Source: Nocardioides renjunii (GTDB taxonomy: Bacteria; Actinomycetota; Actinomycetes; Propionibacteriales; Nocardioidaceae). Taken from it: 64,000 bases of DNA. The notes under the pieces were generated by a model. It was not told the origin of the DNA and made no database searches. It was given only the letters and a program-made list of their open reading frames with translations. Position numbers and translations under genes: made by a program. Each line of letters begins with the position of its first letter. Position 1 is the first letter of the stretch. The stretch covers positions 4,154,001 through 4,218,000 of the forward strand of contig NZ_CP141058.1 in NCBI RefSeq assembly GCF_034661175.1, in the 5' to 3' direction. Below are positions 54,056-63,703 of the stretch, piece by piece.

Positions 54056-54675
54056 GGCGCCAGTTCCTTGTCGAGCACGTCGGCCCACTCGCGCAGGATC
54101 CGGCGGCGCCGGGCCGAGTCGTCGGAGATGGTGGAGGCCAGGCCGAGGCCGCGGACCAGGTCGAGGGTCGCCTGGACGAGCTCGCGCACACCGGGCCGGG
54201 ACTCGTCGGCACCGAGCGCGGCGACGGTCATCCGGTGCGCCTCCCGGCCGACGCGCTGCTCGAGCGGCCGCAGCGCGGCGAGCAGGGCCTCGTCGGTGCG
54301 GGCGGCGACCCAGAGCTCCAGCGCCGCGGCGAAGACCGGGGACGAGAAGTGGTCGCCGAGCACCTCGACCACGGCGCGAGTGCGCCGCCCTCCGGCCGGG
54401 AGCTGGGCCACCGCCTCCGCGAGCTCGGCCCCGCGGCGCTCGGTGAGGTGCTCGACGGCGGCGACGACGAGGTCGTTCTTGGTCGGGAAGTGGTGCAGCT
54501 GCGCTCCCCGGCTGACGCCGGCACGCTCGGAGACGAGGGTGGTCGTGGTCCCGGCGAAGCCGCGCTCCGCCAGCAGCTCGACGGTCGCCTCGAGGAGCCG
54601 GGCCCGCATGGCCCGGGTGCGATCGGCCTGCGGCACCCGCGACGGAGCCTGAGGATCGGCATGCACGGAGGACAC
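54052..54675 (-). CDS. TetR family transcriptional regulator of the acyl-CoA operon
   Basis: 207 aa from GTG 54675; other in-frame starts are GTG 54666 and TTG 54702, the last lying in the promoter region. The N-terminal HTH is in LLEATVELLAERGFAGTTTT and VSERAGVSRGAQLHHFPTKN, where RGAQLHHF replaces the common KGTLYHYF recognition segment. The C-terminal domain probably binds an acyl-CoA. It is the first gene of the Atu/Liu-like operon and is likely autoregulatory through the inverted repeat just upstream. Confidence 0.9.
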   Translation of the reverse strand: MSSVHADPQAPSRVPQADRTRAMRARLLEATVELLAERGFAGTTTTLVSERAGVSRGAQLHHFPTKNDLVVAAVEHLTERRGAELAEAVAQLPAGGRRTRAVVEVLGDHFSSPVFAAALELWVAARTDEALLAALRPLEQRVGREAHRMTVAALGADESRPGVRELVQATLDLVRGLGLASTISDDSARRRRILREWADVLDKELAP

Positions 54676-54681
54676 GGCGCC

Positions 54682-54718
54682 AGCCTGCCCTCGTACAAAC
54701 AAACAGTCAAGCCTGACT
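54682..54718 (-). promoter_or_regulatory. TetR promoter and operator-like inverted repeat
   Basis: AGTCA-AGCC-TGACT (54705-54718) is a perfect 5-bp inverted repeat. On the minus strand, the TTGACT within it would be a -35, with CAGGCT 17 bp on as a weak -10 (54682-54687). Transcription would then begin near 54675, at the GTG, giving a leaderless mRNA. Confidence 0.45.
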
Positions 54719-54732
54719 TTTTCCGCGGGCGG

Positions 54733-56271
54733 TCACACGGCGGCGACGGTGAGCACAATCCGCGCCCGCTCCTCGCCGACCAGCCAGCGACGGCGTGCCC
54801 GGGCCAGGCGTACGCCCGACCAGGCGAGGAACGGCACGGCGAGCACGACGGGGAGCCAGACCCACGGGCTGGCCGCGGCGGTGGTGAAGACGATGCCGGT
54901 CAGCGTCGTCACCAGCGACAGCTTGCCGGCGTAGCCGGCCATCGCGGCGTGCGGCGCGGGCGTCGCGCGGGGCGAGGCCAGGTCGACGGAGTAGGGCGAG
55001 CGGACCGACCAGGTCATCACGATCGCCAGGACCTGGAGCAGCACGACCAGCCAGCACGCGGCGACGGAGACGCCGACGACGAGCGGCGGCAGCCCGTTGC
55101 GCAGGAGGGCCAGCACGATCGTCACGCCCGACACCATGGCCATGCACTCGACGACCACGAGGGTGCGGACGTCGAACACGTCGGCGGCGCCGACCGGCAG
55201 GGTCTCGCGCCAGACCATGCCCTTGCCGTCGAGGCACCAGGCGTTGACGCCGAAGAGCAGCGCCGCGCCGCTCGCCGTGAGGCCGGGGAGCAGCATCACC
55301 GAGCTCCACTCGAGCCCGGCGACGAGGGCGACCAGCCCCGGTCCGAGACCGAGCACCAGCAGGCCCCGGCGCATGCCGACCGAGCGCCACACCGAGTCGC
55401 GGTCGAGCCGGTGCAGCAGCGCGCGGTCGGGCGAGCCCCAGCGGGGCTCGGGCGCGGGGCGTGCCTCGTGGACGCCGGACTGCACCCGCAGCTCCTCGCG
55501 CGGCGGGAGGCCGAGCGCCCAGGCCGCCGGGCGGGCGCCGAGCACGACCGCGGCGGCCGCGAGGACCAGGAGGGCCAGGACGGCGACGGGCCAGTCGGGG
55601 GTCTGGCCGGTCTCGGCGACCCACGTCGTCGGCAGCGACCGGACGAGCGGGCCGAGCGCACCGGCCAGGTGCAGGCCCGCGAGGAGGAGGACGACGCCGC
55701 CGGCGACCACCCGGACCACGACCACCCCGTGGGCCGTACGACGCACGCCCTCGGCGGCCCAGCCGACCGCCTGGCCGAGCGCTGTGGCGGCGAGGACCCA
55801 GGCCAGCACCACGAGCTGGGCGCCGAGGAGGCGTCCGGGGGCGCTGACGAGCGCGGTGACCGCGAGCAGGGCCCACGTCTGGACGAGCCAGGCGAGGTTG
55901 AGCGGCGCGAGGAGCAGGGCCCCGAGGTGCTCGGTGACCGGGCTGACGGGGTGGATCGCCGCCTCGCTGCGCGACAGGAGCTCGCGGCCACCGCCGCTGC
56001 CCATCGAGGCGCTGATCGCCAGCAGGAGGACGCCGACGTAGGTGGCGCCGAGGTTGCCCTCCAGCGTGGCGAGCGCCCGGGTGAGGCGCGCCGACTCCAC
56101 CGAGGCGGGGTCGAAGCCCGCCGGCCCGACGCCGAAGGCGGCGGTGAGGGCGAGGACCACGACCAGGCCGGCGACGGCGGCACCCGGACGTCGTACGCCC
56201 GCGGTGCGGAAGGCCAGCAGGTGACGGGTGTCGCGGGCGGCCTCGAGCCAGGTGTCAGTCGAGGAGCGCAC
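54733..56271 (-). CDS. ABC-2 type exporter permease
   Basis: 512 aa from GTG 56271, overlapping the ATPase gene by 17 bp. It has about 12 hydrophobic segments in two clusters, with a central cytoplasmic part (about 270-320) containing REELRVQSGVHEARP. No family-specific motif was recognised. It pairs with the ATPase upstream to form an exporter of unknown substrate. It ends 15 bp before the TetR promoter region. Confidence 0.82.
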   Translation of the reverse strand: MRSSTDTWLEAARDTRHLLAFRTAGVRRPGAAVAGLVVVLALTAAFGVGPAGFDPASVESARLTRALATLEGNLGATYVGVLLLAISASMGSGGGRELLSRSEAAIHPVSPVTEHLGALLLAPLNLAWLVQTWALLAVTALVSAPGRLLGAQLVVLAWVLAATALGQAVGWAAEGVRRTAHGVVVVRVVAGGVVLLLAGLHLAGALGPLVRSLPTTWVAETGQTPDWPVAVLALLVLAAAAVVLGARPAAWALGLPPREELRVQSGVHEARPAPEPRWGSPDRALLHRLDRDSVWRSVGMRRGLLVLGLGPGLVALVAGLEWSSVMLLPGLTASGAALLFGVNAWCLDGKGMVWRETLPVGAADVFDVRTLVVVECMAMVSGVTIVLALLRNGLPPLVVGVSVAACWLVVLLQVLAIVMTWSVRSPYSVDLASPRATPAPHAAMAGYAGKLSLVTTLTGIVFTTAAASPWVWLPVVLAVPFLAWSGVRLARARRRWLVGEERARIVLTVAAV

Positions 56272-56962
56272 GGTAGGCCTCGCCGGTGAGGTCCGCTGCG
56301 TCCATGGCGGCGACCCGGTTGCCGCCGCGCAGGACGACCGCGTCACCGCAGGCCTCGAGGGCCAGGTCACGCAGGTGGGTGGAGAGCAGCACGCAGGCGC
56401 CGCGGGCGCGGGCGTCGGCGACGACCTCCAGGGTGGCCTCGACGCCGAGGGGGTCGACGCCGTCGAACGGCTCGTCGAGGAGCAGCACCGCCGGCTCGTG
56501 CAGGGCCGCGAGGACGACGCTGAGGCGGCGGCTCATGCCGTGGCTGAACCCGCCGACGACCCGGTGCGCGACGTCGCCGAGCTCGAAGCGCTCGAGCAGG
56601 TCGCGCCCGCGCTCCTCCCACTCGTCCATCCGGCGCAGGCGGGCGCTGAGCTGGAGGTGCTCCCACGGGGTCGCGCGCGGGACCAGGCCGCCGACGTCGG
56701 GGCAGTAGCCCACCGACCGCTTGACGGCGAGCGCCTCGGTGGCGGCGTCGTGGCCGGCGACGGTGACCACGCCCGCGGTGGGCGGGACCACGCCGGCGAG
56801 CACCTTCATGGTGGTCGACTTGCCGGCTCCGTTGCGGCCGAGGAGCGCCGTGGCCTGGCCGCTGTCGGCGCTCAGGTCGACGCCGGAGACGGCCTCGACG
56901 TCACCGAAGCGCACGTGCAGGTCGCGCACCACGACGGCCGGCTGGGAGAGGGGCTGGTCCAC
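56255..56962 (-). CDS. ABC transporter ATP-binding protein
   Basis: 235 aa from GTG 56962; an in-frame GTG at 57010 would extend it into the repeat array and is less likely. It has VVRDLHVRFGDVEAVSGVDL, Walker A LLGRNGAGKSTTMKVLAGVV, signature FSHGMSRRLSVVLAAL, and Walker B AVLLLDEPFDGVDPLG with the H-loop LLSTHLRDL. The signature is S-H-G-M-S rather than L-S-G-G-Q, as in some drug and Na+ exporters. It energises the coupled permease. Confidence 0.92.
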   Translation of the reverse strand: MDQPLSQPAVVVRDLHVRFGDVEAVSGVDLSADSGQATALLGRNGAGKSTTMKVLAGVVPPTAGVVTVAGHDAATEALAVKRSVGYCPDVGGLVPRATPWEHLQLSARLRRMDEWEERGRDLLERFELGDVAHRVVGGFSHGMSRRLSVVLAALHEPAVLLLDEPFDGVDPLGVEATLEVVADARARGACVLLSTHLRDLALEACGDAVVLRGGNRVAAMDAADLTGEAYRALLD

Positions 56963-57004
56963 CGCTCGATTCTGCCGCCTGACCACCACACCCTGCAGCC
57001 GAAT

Positions 57005-57170
57005 GGGCACTTCCTGCCCGTCCTGACCCCCGACCGGGCACTTCGTGCCCGTCCTGACCCCCGACCGGGCACTTCCTGCCCGTCCTCAGCGCCGACCGGG
57101 CACTTCCTGCCCGTGGTGCGGCACGAAGTGCCCGGTCGGTGCGCGTGACGGGCACGAAGTGCCCGGTCAC
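57005..57170. repeat. Array of six hairpin repeats with 31-bp period
   Basis: Core GGGCAC-TTC-GTGCCC (or TTCCTGCCC) occurs with GGG at 57005, 57036, 57067 and 57098, each 31 bp apart and followed by TCCTGACCCCCGACC-like linkers. Then come two copies in the opposite sense (CACGAAGTGCCC at 57122 and 57153, also 31 bp apart). Each core is itself palindromic. The array fills the gap 56963-57185 between the fadJ-like gene (which ends here) and the ABC exporter genes, and may act as a strong terminator. Confidence 0.8.
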
Positions 57171-57185
57171 GTGTAGTTCGGGAGG

Positions 57186-59408
57186 TCAGGCGGGGAAGGA
57201 CCGGCCGCTCGCCGCCAGCTCGCGGAGGTACGCCGTGGGGCGGAAGCGCTCGCCGTAGGCCTCGGCGAGCTCGTCGGCGCGGGCCAGGAAGGCGTCCAGG
57301 CCGATCGGGCCGACGCCGTGGCCGGTCTCGTCGAGGGCCTGCCAGCCGGTCATGAACTGGGCGGCGCCGCCGGTGAGCGCCGGGAAGCCGATGCCCATGA
57401 TCGAGCCGATGTTGGCCGCGGCGGCGGAGGTGATGACGCCCTCCTCGAAGCACTTCGCGGTCTCGAGCGCCTCGATGAACAGCATCCGGTCGCGCACGTC
57501 GCGGATCGGGGGCTGCTGCTCGGCGACGGGGAACGTCTCGGCGAGCCCGGGCCACAGCGTCGTACGCCGGCCGTCCTCGTCGTAGTCGTAGAAGCCGGCG
57601 CCCTTGAGCCGCGAGGGCCGACCGAGACCGATCATCGTGGCGATCACGTCGCCGGCCGGGTAGTCGCCGAGCTCGATGCCCTCACGCGCGGCGGCGTCCT
57701 CGGTGGCCTTGCGGATCTTGGCCATCAGCTCCATGTTGAGCTCGTCGCTGATCTGCAGCGGCCCGACCGGGAAGCCGGCCGACGTCGCGGCCCGCTCCAG
57801 CGAGACCGGGTGCACGCCCTCGGCGAGCATCGTGAGGCCCTCGTTGATCTGGGTGCCGATGACGCGAGAGGTGTAGAAGCCGCGCGCGTCGTTGACCACG
57901 ATCGGCGTCTTGCGGATCTGCTGCACGACGTCGTAGGCCCTGGCGAGCGCCACGTCCGAGGTCTCCGCGCCGCGGATGATCTCGACCAGCGGCATCTTGT
58001 CGACGGGGCTGAAGAAGTGCAGGCCGATGAAGTCGGCCGGGCGGTCGACGCCGATGGCCAGCTCGGTGATCGGCAGGGTGGAGGTGTTGGAGCACAGCAG
58101 CGCGTCGGCGTCGACGTACGGCGCCACCTCGGCGAAGACCTTGGCCTTGAGCGAGGGGTCCTCGAAGACGGCCTCGATCACCAGGTCGCAGCCGGCGAGG
58201 TCCTCGGGCGAGGCGGTGGCGGTGATCCGGCTCAGCAGCTCGTCGGCCTTCTCGGCCGTGATCTTCCCGCGCTCGACACCCTTGGCGTTGAGCTTGGCGG
58301 TGTAGGCCCTGCCCTTCTCGGCGGCCTCGACCGAGACGTCCTTGAGGACGACCTCCATGCCGGCGCGGGCGCAGGAGTAGGCGATCCCGGCGCCCATCAT
58401 CCCGGCGCCGAGCACGCCCACCTTGGTGGCCTGCCAGCGCTCGATGCCCTGCGGGCGCAGCGAGCCCGAGTTGATGGCCTGGAGGTCGAAGAAGAAGGCC
58501 TGGATCATGTTCTTGGCCTGCTGGCTCACCACGAGGTTGGTGAAGTAGCGGCTCTCGATGCGCGAGGCGGTGTCGAAGTCCACCTGCGCGCCCTCGACCG
58601 CGGCGCTCATGATGGCGCGCGGGGCGGGGTAGACGGCGCCCTTGGTCTGCTTGCGCAGCAGCGCCGGGAAGGCCGGCAGGAACTGCGCGAGCGCCGGGGT
58701 CCTGGGAGTGCCGCCGGGCATCTTGTAGCCCGCGCGGTCCCACGGGTTGCGCGCCGCGTCCTCGTCGTCGCGGTGCTCGAGGACCCACGCCCGCGCGGCC
58801 GGCAGCAGCTCCTCGCGGGTCGCCACGAGCTCGTCGACGAGGCCCTTGGCGAGCGCGCCCCGCGGGTCGAACTGCGTGCCGGGCATGAGGACGTCCATCA
58901 GGGCCGACTGCAGCCCCAGCATGCGTACGACGCGGGTGACCCCGCCGCCGCCGGGCAGCAGGCCGAGCGTCGACTCCGGCAGGCCGATCTTCACCGAGCG
59001 GTCGTCGACGGCGATGCGGTGGTTCGCGGCCAGTGCGATCTCCAGGCCGCCGCCGAGCGCGGCGCCGTTGATCGCCGCCACGACCGGGCGGGGAAAGGTC
59101 TCGAGCCGTCGCAGGCTGGCCTTGACGGCCTCACCCATCGCGAAGATCTCCTCGGCGTCGTCCGGGGTGGCGCTCATCATGTTCTTGAGGTTGCCGCCGG
59201 CGAAGAAGGTCTTCTTGGCGCTCGCGAGCACGACGCCGGTGACGTCGTCCTGCTCCTCGTGCAGGCGGGCGACCGCCGCCTCCATGGACGACTGGTAGAG
59301 CTCATTCATGGTGTTGGCGCTGGCCGTCGGGTCGTCGAGGGTCAGGGTGACGATGCCGTCGGCGTCGCGGTCGTAGCGGACGGCGGTCTGGGTGTCGGTG
59401 GAAGTCAT
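57186..59408 (-). CDS. Trifunctional-type fatty acid oxidation protein FadJ/FadB alpha (enoyl-CoA hydratase/3-hydroxyacyl-CoA dehydrogenase)
   Basis: 740 aa. The N-terminal crotonase domain has [16 protein letters not shown] and [20 protein letters not shown]; the catalytic Glu is in [17 protein letters not shown]. The dehydrogenase half starts [20 protein letters not shown], with [17 protein letters not shown] and [16 protein letters not shown]. It hydrates trans-2-enoyl-CoA and oxidises the 3-hydroxyacyl-CoA with NAD. FadA lies 97 bp upstream on the same strand, so the two form the usual beta-oxidation pair. The hairpin array follows it. Confidence 0.95.
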   Translation of the reverse strand: MTSTDTQTAVRYDRDADGIVTLTLDDPTASANTMNELYQSSMEAAVARLHEEQDDVTGVVLASAKKTFFAGGNLKNMMSATPDDAEEIFAMGEAVKASLRRLETFPRPVVAAINGAALGGGLEIALAANHRIAVDDRSVKIGLPESTLGLLPGGGGVTRVVRMLGLQSALMDVLMPGTQFDPRGALAKGLVDELVATREELLPAARAWVLEHRDDEDAARNPWDRAGYKMPGGTPRTPALAQFLPAFPALLRKQTKGAVYPAPRAIMSAAVEGAQVDFDTASRIESRYFTNLVVSQQAKNMIQAFFFDLQAINSGSLRPQGIERWQATKVGVLGAGMMGAGIAYSCARAGMEVVLKDVSVEAAEKGRAYTAKLNAKGVERGKITAEKADELLSRITATASPEDLAGCDLVIEAVFEDPSLKAKVFAEVAPYVDADALLCSNTSTLPITELAIGVDRPADFIGLHFFSPVDKMPLVEIIRGAETSDVALARAYDVVQQIRKTPIVVNDARGFYTSRVIGTQINEGLTMLAEGVHPVSLERAATSAGFPVGPLQISDELNMELMAKIRKATEDAAAREGIELGDYPAGDVIATMIGLGRPSRLKGAGFYDYDEDGRRTTLWPGLAETFPVAEQQPPIRDVRDRMLFIEALETAKCFEEGVITSAAAANIGSIMGIGFPALTGGAAQFMTGWQALDETGHGVGPIGLDAFLARADELAEAYGERFRPTAYLRELAASGRSFPA

Positions 59409-59505
59409 GGGGATTCCTGTTCTGCCGGGGTGGTCCAGTGGCGAGTGGTCGTCCGAACGGCCCTGGGACAGCCAGTTCTCACTGGACTACCCGGGGGCCG
59501 GAGTG

Positions 59506-60717
<1,212 letters not shown>

Positions 60718-60724
60718 ACCGGCG

Positions 60725-60752
60725 ATTGTGACAGCATTACTGTCACAGTCAA
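60725..60752 (-). promoter_or_regulatory. fadA promoter
   Basis: On the minus strand TTGACT (60752-60747) is a five-of-six -35, followed after 16 bp by CACAAT (60730-60725), a four-of-six -10. Transcription would start close to the ATG at 60717, giving a leaderless or nearly leaderless message. Confidence 0.55.
60727..60747. promoter_or_regulatory. Operator-like palindrome between fadA and the MerR gene
   Basis: Perfect 8-bp arms TGTGACAG (60727-60734) and CTGTCACA (60740-60747) around five bases. It fills the gap between the -35 and -10 of fadA, the position used by MerR-family activators. The adjacent divergent MerR gene is the obvious candidate to bind it. Confidence 0.65.
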
Positions 60753-60813
60753 AGGGGTGTGGCGCGGGTCACCGGAAGTGGGTCGTTGGGCCCGCAGAGG
60801 GGAGGATGGCGAG

Positions 60814-61434
60814 GTGGAGACCGACGTGGGCACCGACAGGACGACCGGCGGGGAGACCGACGAGCTGCTCACCCTCGACGAGCTCACCGAGCGCACCGGC
60901 GTCAGCGCCCGCAACGTCCGGTTCTACGCCTCCCGCGGCCTGGTGCCGCCGCCCGTGCGCCGCGGCCGCTCCGGCTACTACGGGCCCGACCACGTCGCGC
61001 GCCTCGAGCTCGTGCGCGAGCTGCAGGGCCACGGCTTCACCCTCGCCGCGATCGAGAAGTACGTCGAGCAGATCCCCGCGACCGCCACGCCCTCCGACAT
61101 CGCTCGTCACCTCTCGCTCCTCGCCCCGGTCACCGGCGACCGCGACGTCGACGTGCCGGGCGGCCTCTCCGGGATGGGCATCTCGCCCGAGGCGGCCGCG
61201 GCCGTCGCCGAGGTGTACGCCGAGCACGGACGGCAGGTCGCCCACGAGCTCTCGGAGATCGTCCGCACCATGGTGTGGCCGCAGTTCCGCGAGCACGGCT
61301 ACACCGCCGAGCAGCTGCGCGAGTTCATCCACCGGCTCAAGCCGTTGACGATCGCCGGGCTGGTGACCGCCTACGAGCAGGCGATCGACGAGAGCCAGGC
61401 CTCCTACGACGGCAAGCGGTCGGCGCCCCGATGA
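60814..61434 (+). CDS. MerR family transcriptional regulator
   Basis: 206 aa from GTG 60814, with GGGGAGG eight bases upstream. The winged HTH is in LLTLDELTERTGVSARNVRF and LVPPPVRRGRSGYYGPDHVA, followed by a helical dimerisation part and a ~90-residue C-terminal domain (from LSGMGISPEAAAAVAEVY) of unknown ligand. Lack of clustered Cys argues against metal sensing. It is divergent from fadA, with a palindromic operator between them, and so probably controls beta-oxidation. Its stop overlaps the antiporter start by 4 bp. Confidence 0.92.
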   Translation: METDVGTDRTTGGETDELLTLDELTERTGVSARNVRFYASRGLVPPPVRRGRSGYYGPDHVARLELVRELQGHGFTLAAIEKYVEQIPATATPSDIARHLSLLAPVTGDRDVDVPGGLSGMGISPEAAAAVAEVYAEHGRQVAHELSEIVRTMVWPQFREHGYTAEQLREFIHRLKPLTIAGLVTAYEQAIDESQASYDGKRSAPR

Positions 61435-62765
61435 CCGGCGCCGTCGTCTACCTCGTCCTCGGCCTGTCGCTGCTGCTGGCCACGCTCCTGCCGCACATCA
61501 CCCGCCGGGTCGCGCTCTCGCCGCCCATGGTGCTCGTCGGGGTCGGCCTCGCGATCGGCCTGCTGCCCATGGCCGACGACGTGAACCTGCGCCCGGAGGA
61601 CAACCACGCGCTCATCACCCACGTCACGGAGTTTACCGTGCTGGTCTCCCTGATGGGCGTCGGCCTGGCGATCGACCGGATCCTCGACGTGCGGTCGTGG
61701 CGATCGTGGCGCACCTGGTCGCCGGTGTGGCGGCTGCTGCTGGTGGCCATGCCCCTCACCATCCTCGGCACGATGCTGCTCGGCTGGTGGGTGGCCGGTC
61801 TCGCGCCCGCCGTCGCCCTCCTGCTCGGCGCCGTCCTCGCGCCGACCGACCCGGTGCTGGCCTCCGACGTCCAGGTCGGCGAGCCCCTCACCGAGGACGT
61901 CGCCGAGGCCGAGGCGGAGACCGAGGACGAGGAGGAGGTCGAGGAGGACGACGACATCCGGTTCTCCCTCACCGCGGAGGCCGGGCTCAACGACGGCCTC
62001 GCCTTCCCCTTCGTGCACCTCGCGCTCCTGCTGCTCGCCGGCGGCTTCGGGCTGGCCGACGTCGGCACCTGGCTGGGCTGGTACGTCGTGGGCAAGATCG
62101 CCGTCGGCCTCGTCGTCGGCGTGGGCGCCGGCTGGCTGTTCGGACGCCAGGCGTTCCACGCCCGCAACGAGAAGCTGCGCCTGGCCGACGCCGGGGAGCC
62201 GCTCCTCGCCCTCGCGGCGCTGCTGACGTCGTACGGCGCGGCGGAGCTGGTCGGCGGCTACGGCTTCCTCGCCGTCTTCGCCTGCGCGGTGCGGCTGCGC
62301 TCGTCCTCGCGCGGCCACTCCTACCAGCGCGCCATGCACGGTGTGGTCGAGCGCCTCGAGCGCCTGATGACGCTGCTGGTGCTGCTCGTCCTCGGCATGG
62401 CGATGACCCAGGGCCTGCTCGAGCACCTGGACTGGCGTGGGGTCGTCGTGGCGCTCGCGCTCGTGCTGGTGGTGCGCCCCCTCGCCGGCTACCTCTCCCT
62501 CGCGGTGCTCGCGCGCGACGAGGACGAGGAGGGCGGGCTGGACCGCGGCGAGCTCGCCGCGGTGGCCTTCTTCGGCGTGCGCGGCATCGGCTCCCTGTTC
62601 TACCTGGGCTACGCCGCCAGCCACGAGCACCTGCCCGACGAGCCGTGGCTCTGGTCGACGGTCGCCTTCACGATCATCGTCTCGGTGCTGCTCCACGGGG
62701 TCACCGCGACCCCGGCGATGGCACGCCTCGACGCGCGCCGCCAGCGCGAGGCCGGCACCGGCTGA
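61431..62765 (+). CDS. Cation:proton antiporter, CPA1-like
   Basis: 444 aa from ATG 61431. About 12 hydrophobic helices carry GAVLAPTDPVLASDVQVG and EAGLNDGLAFPFVHLALLLL, where NDGxxF is the ion-binding motif of CPA1 antiporters, and AAVAFFGVRGIGSLFYLGYA. Between the two motifs lies a highly acidic loop of about 20 residues (from EAEAETEDEEE to EEDDD), probably cytoplasmic. It exchanges Na+ or K+ for protons across the inner membrane. The 4-bp overlap with the MerR gene makes co-regulation likely. Confidence 0.92.
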   Translation: MTGAVVYLVLGLSLLLATLLPHITRRVALSPPMVLVGVGLAIGLLPMADDVNLRPEDNHALITHVTEFTVLVSLMGVGLAIDRILDVRSWRSWRTWSPVWRLLLVAMPLTILGTMLLGWWVAGLAPAVALLLGAVLAPTDPVLASDVQVGEPLTEDVAEAEAETEDEEEVEEDDDIRFSLTAEAGLNDGLAFPFVHLALLLLAGGFGLADVGTWLGWYVVGKIAVGLVVGVGAGWLFGRQAFHARNEKLRLADAGEPLLALAALLTSYGAAELVGGYGFLAVFACAVRLRSSSRGHSYQRAMHGVVERLERLMTLLVLLVLGMAMTQGLLEHLDWRGVVVALALVLVVRPLAGYLSLAVLARDEDEEGGLDRGELAAVAFFGVRGIGSLFYLGYAASHEHLPDEPWLWSTVAFTIIVSVLLHGVTATPAMARLDARRQREAGTG

Positions 62766-62800
62766 GGCCCGCGCGAGGGTCCGGCTGAGAGGGTGGTCCC

Positions 62801-63703
62801 ATGACCACCGTTCTCGTCACCGGCGCCACCGGCTTCATCGGACGCCGCCTGGTCCCGGCCCTCGTCGAGGAGGGCCACGACGTCCGCGCGATGACCCGGC
62901 GTCCCGACTCCTACGACGGTCCCGGCACGGCGGTCGGGGCCGACGTGTCCGACCGCGCGTCGCTGGACCGGGCCCTCGAGGGCGCCGACGTCGCGATCTA
63001 CCTCGTCCACTCCCTCGACGACCCCGACTTCGAGCGCAAGGACGCCCAGGCCGCCCGCAACTTCAGCGCGGCCGCGGCGGCCGCGGGCGTCAGCCAGATC
63101 ATCTACATGGGCGGGCTCGGCGACGACGACGACGACCTGTCCGCGCACCTGCGCTCGCGACGCGAGGTGGAGGGCCTGCTCGGCGCGGACGGCGTACCGG
63201 TCACGGTGCTGCGCGCCGCCATCGTGGTGGGCCACGGCGGCATCTCGTGGGAGATCACCCGCCAGCTGGTCAAGAACCTGCCGGCGATGGTCGTGCCCAG
63301 GTGGGTCGGCACCCGCACGCAGCCCATCGCGCTCGACGACGTGGTCCGCTACATCGTCGGCGTGGTCGGCAACGAGCAGGCGATGGACCGGGTCTTCGAG
63401 ATCGGCGGCACCGAGCAGCTCACCTACCTCGACATGATGAAGGTCGCCGCGCAGGCCATGAACGGCCGCACGATCCCGATCATCACCGTGCCCGTGCTGA
63501 CGCCGCGCCTGTCGTCGCGCTGGCTGGCGCTGGTCACCGACGTCGACGCCACCACCGGGCGCAACCTCATCGACTCGATGACGCACGAGGTCGTCGTCAC
63601 CGACACCTCGATCCGCGACGTCGTGCCCGGCGAGCCGCTGTCCTACCGCGAGTCCGTACGCCGGGCGCTGGCCGAGCGGCAGGCCTCAGAAGAGAAGCGG
63701 TAG
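62801..63703 (+). CDS. NAD(P)-binding protein, atypical SDR (NmrA-like)
   Basis: 300 aa. It has the nucleotide-binding loop VLVTGATGFIGRRLVPALVE, DVAIYLVHSLDDPDFERKD, IIYMGGLGDDDDDLSAHLRS and VTVLRAAIVVGHGGISWEIT. The YxxxK pair of classical SDRs is absent, as is usual in NmrA-like and DUF2867-type proteins. Function is unknown; it may be a redox sensor or isomerase. It lies 35 bp after the antiporter, and its end overlaps the convergent CPBP gene by 18 bp. Confidence 0.87.
   Translation: MTTVLVTGATGFIGRRLVPALVEEGHDVRAMTRRPDSYDGPGTAVGADVSDRASLDRALEGADVAIYLVHSLDDPDFERKDAQAARNFSAAAAAAGVSQIIYMGGLGDDDDDLSAHLRSRREVEGLLGADGVPVTVLRAAIVVGHGGISWEITRQLVKNLPAMVVPRWVGTRTQPIALDDVVRYIVGVVGNEQAMDRVFEIGGTEQLTYLDMMKVAAQAMNGRTIPIITVPVLTPRLSSRWLALVTDVDATTGRNLIDSMTHEVVVTDTSIRDVVPGEPLSYRESVRRALAERQASEEKR

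Noticed and set aside
57005-57170. Possible CRISPR array
   Set aside because: The spacers are similar to one another and only about 16 bases, and the orientation flips; this is a tandem hairpin repeat.
59433-59487. Inverted repeat GTCCAGTG/CACTGGAC between the fadA and fadJ-like genes
   Set aside because: Only 8 bp of stem with a ~39-base loop; it could be chance in such GC-rich DNA, so it is not called a terminator.
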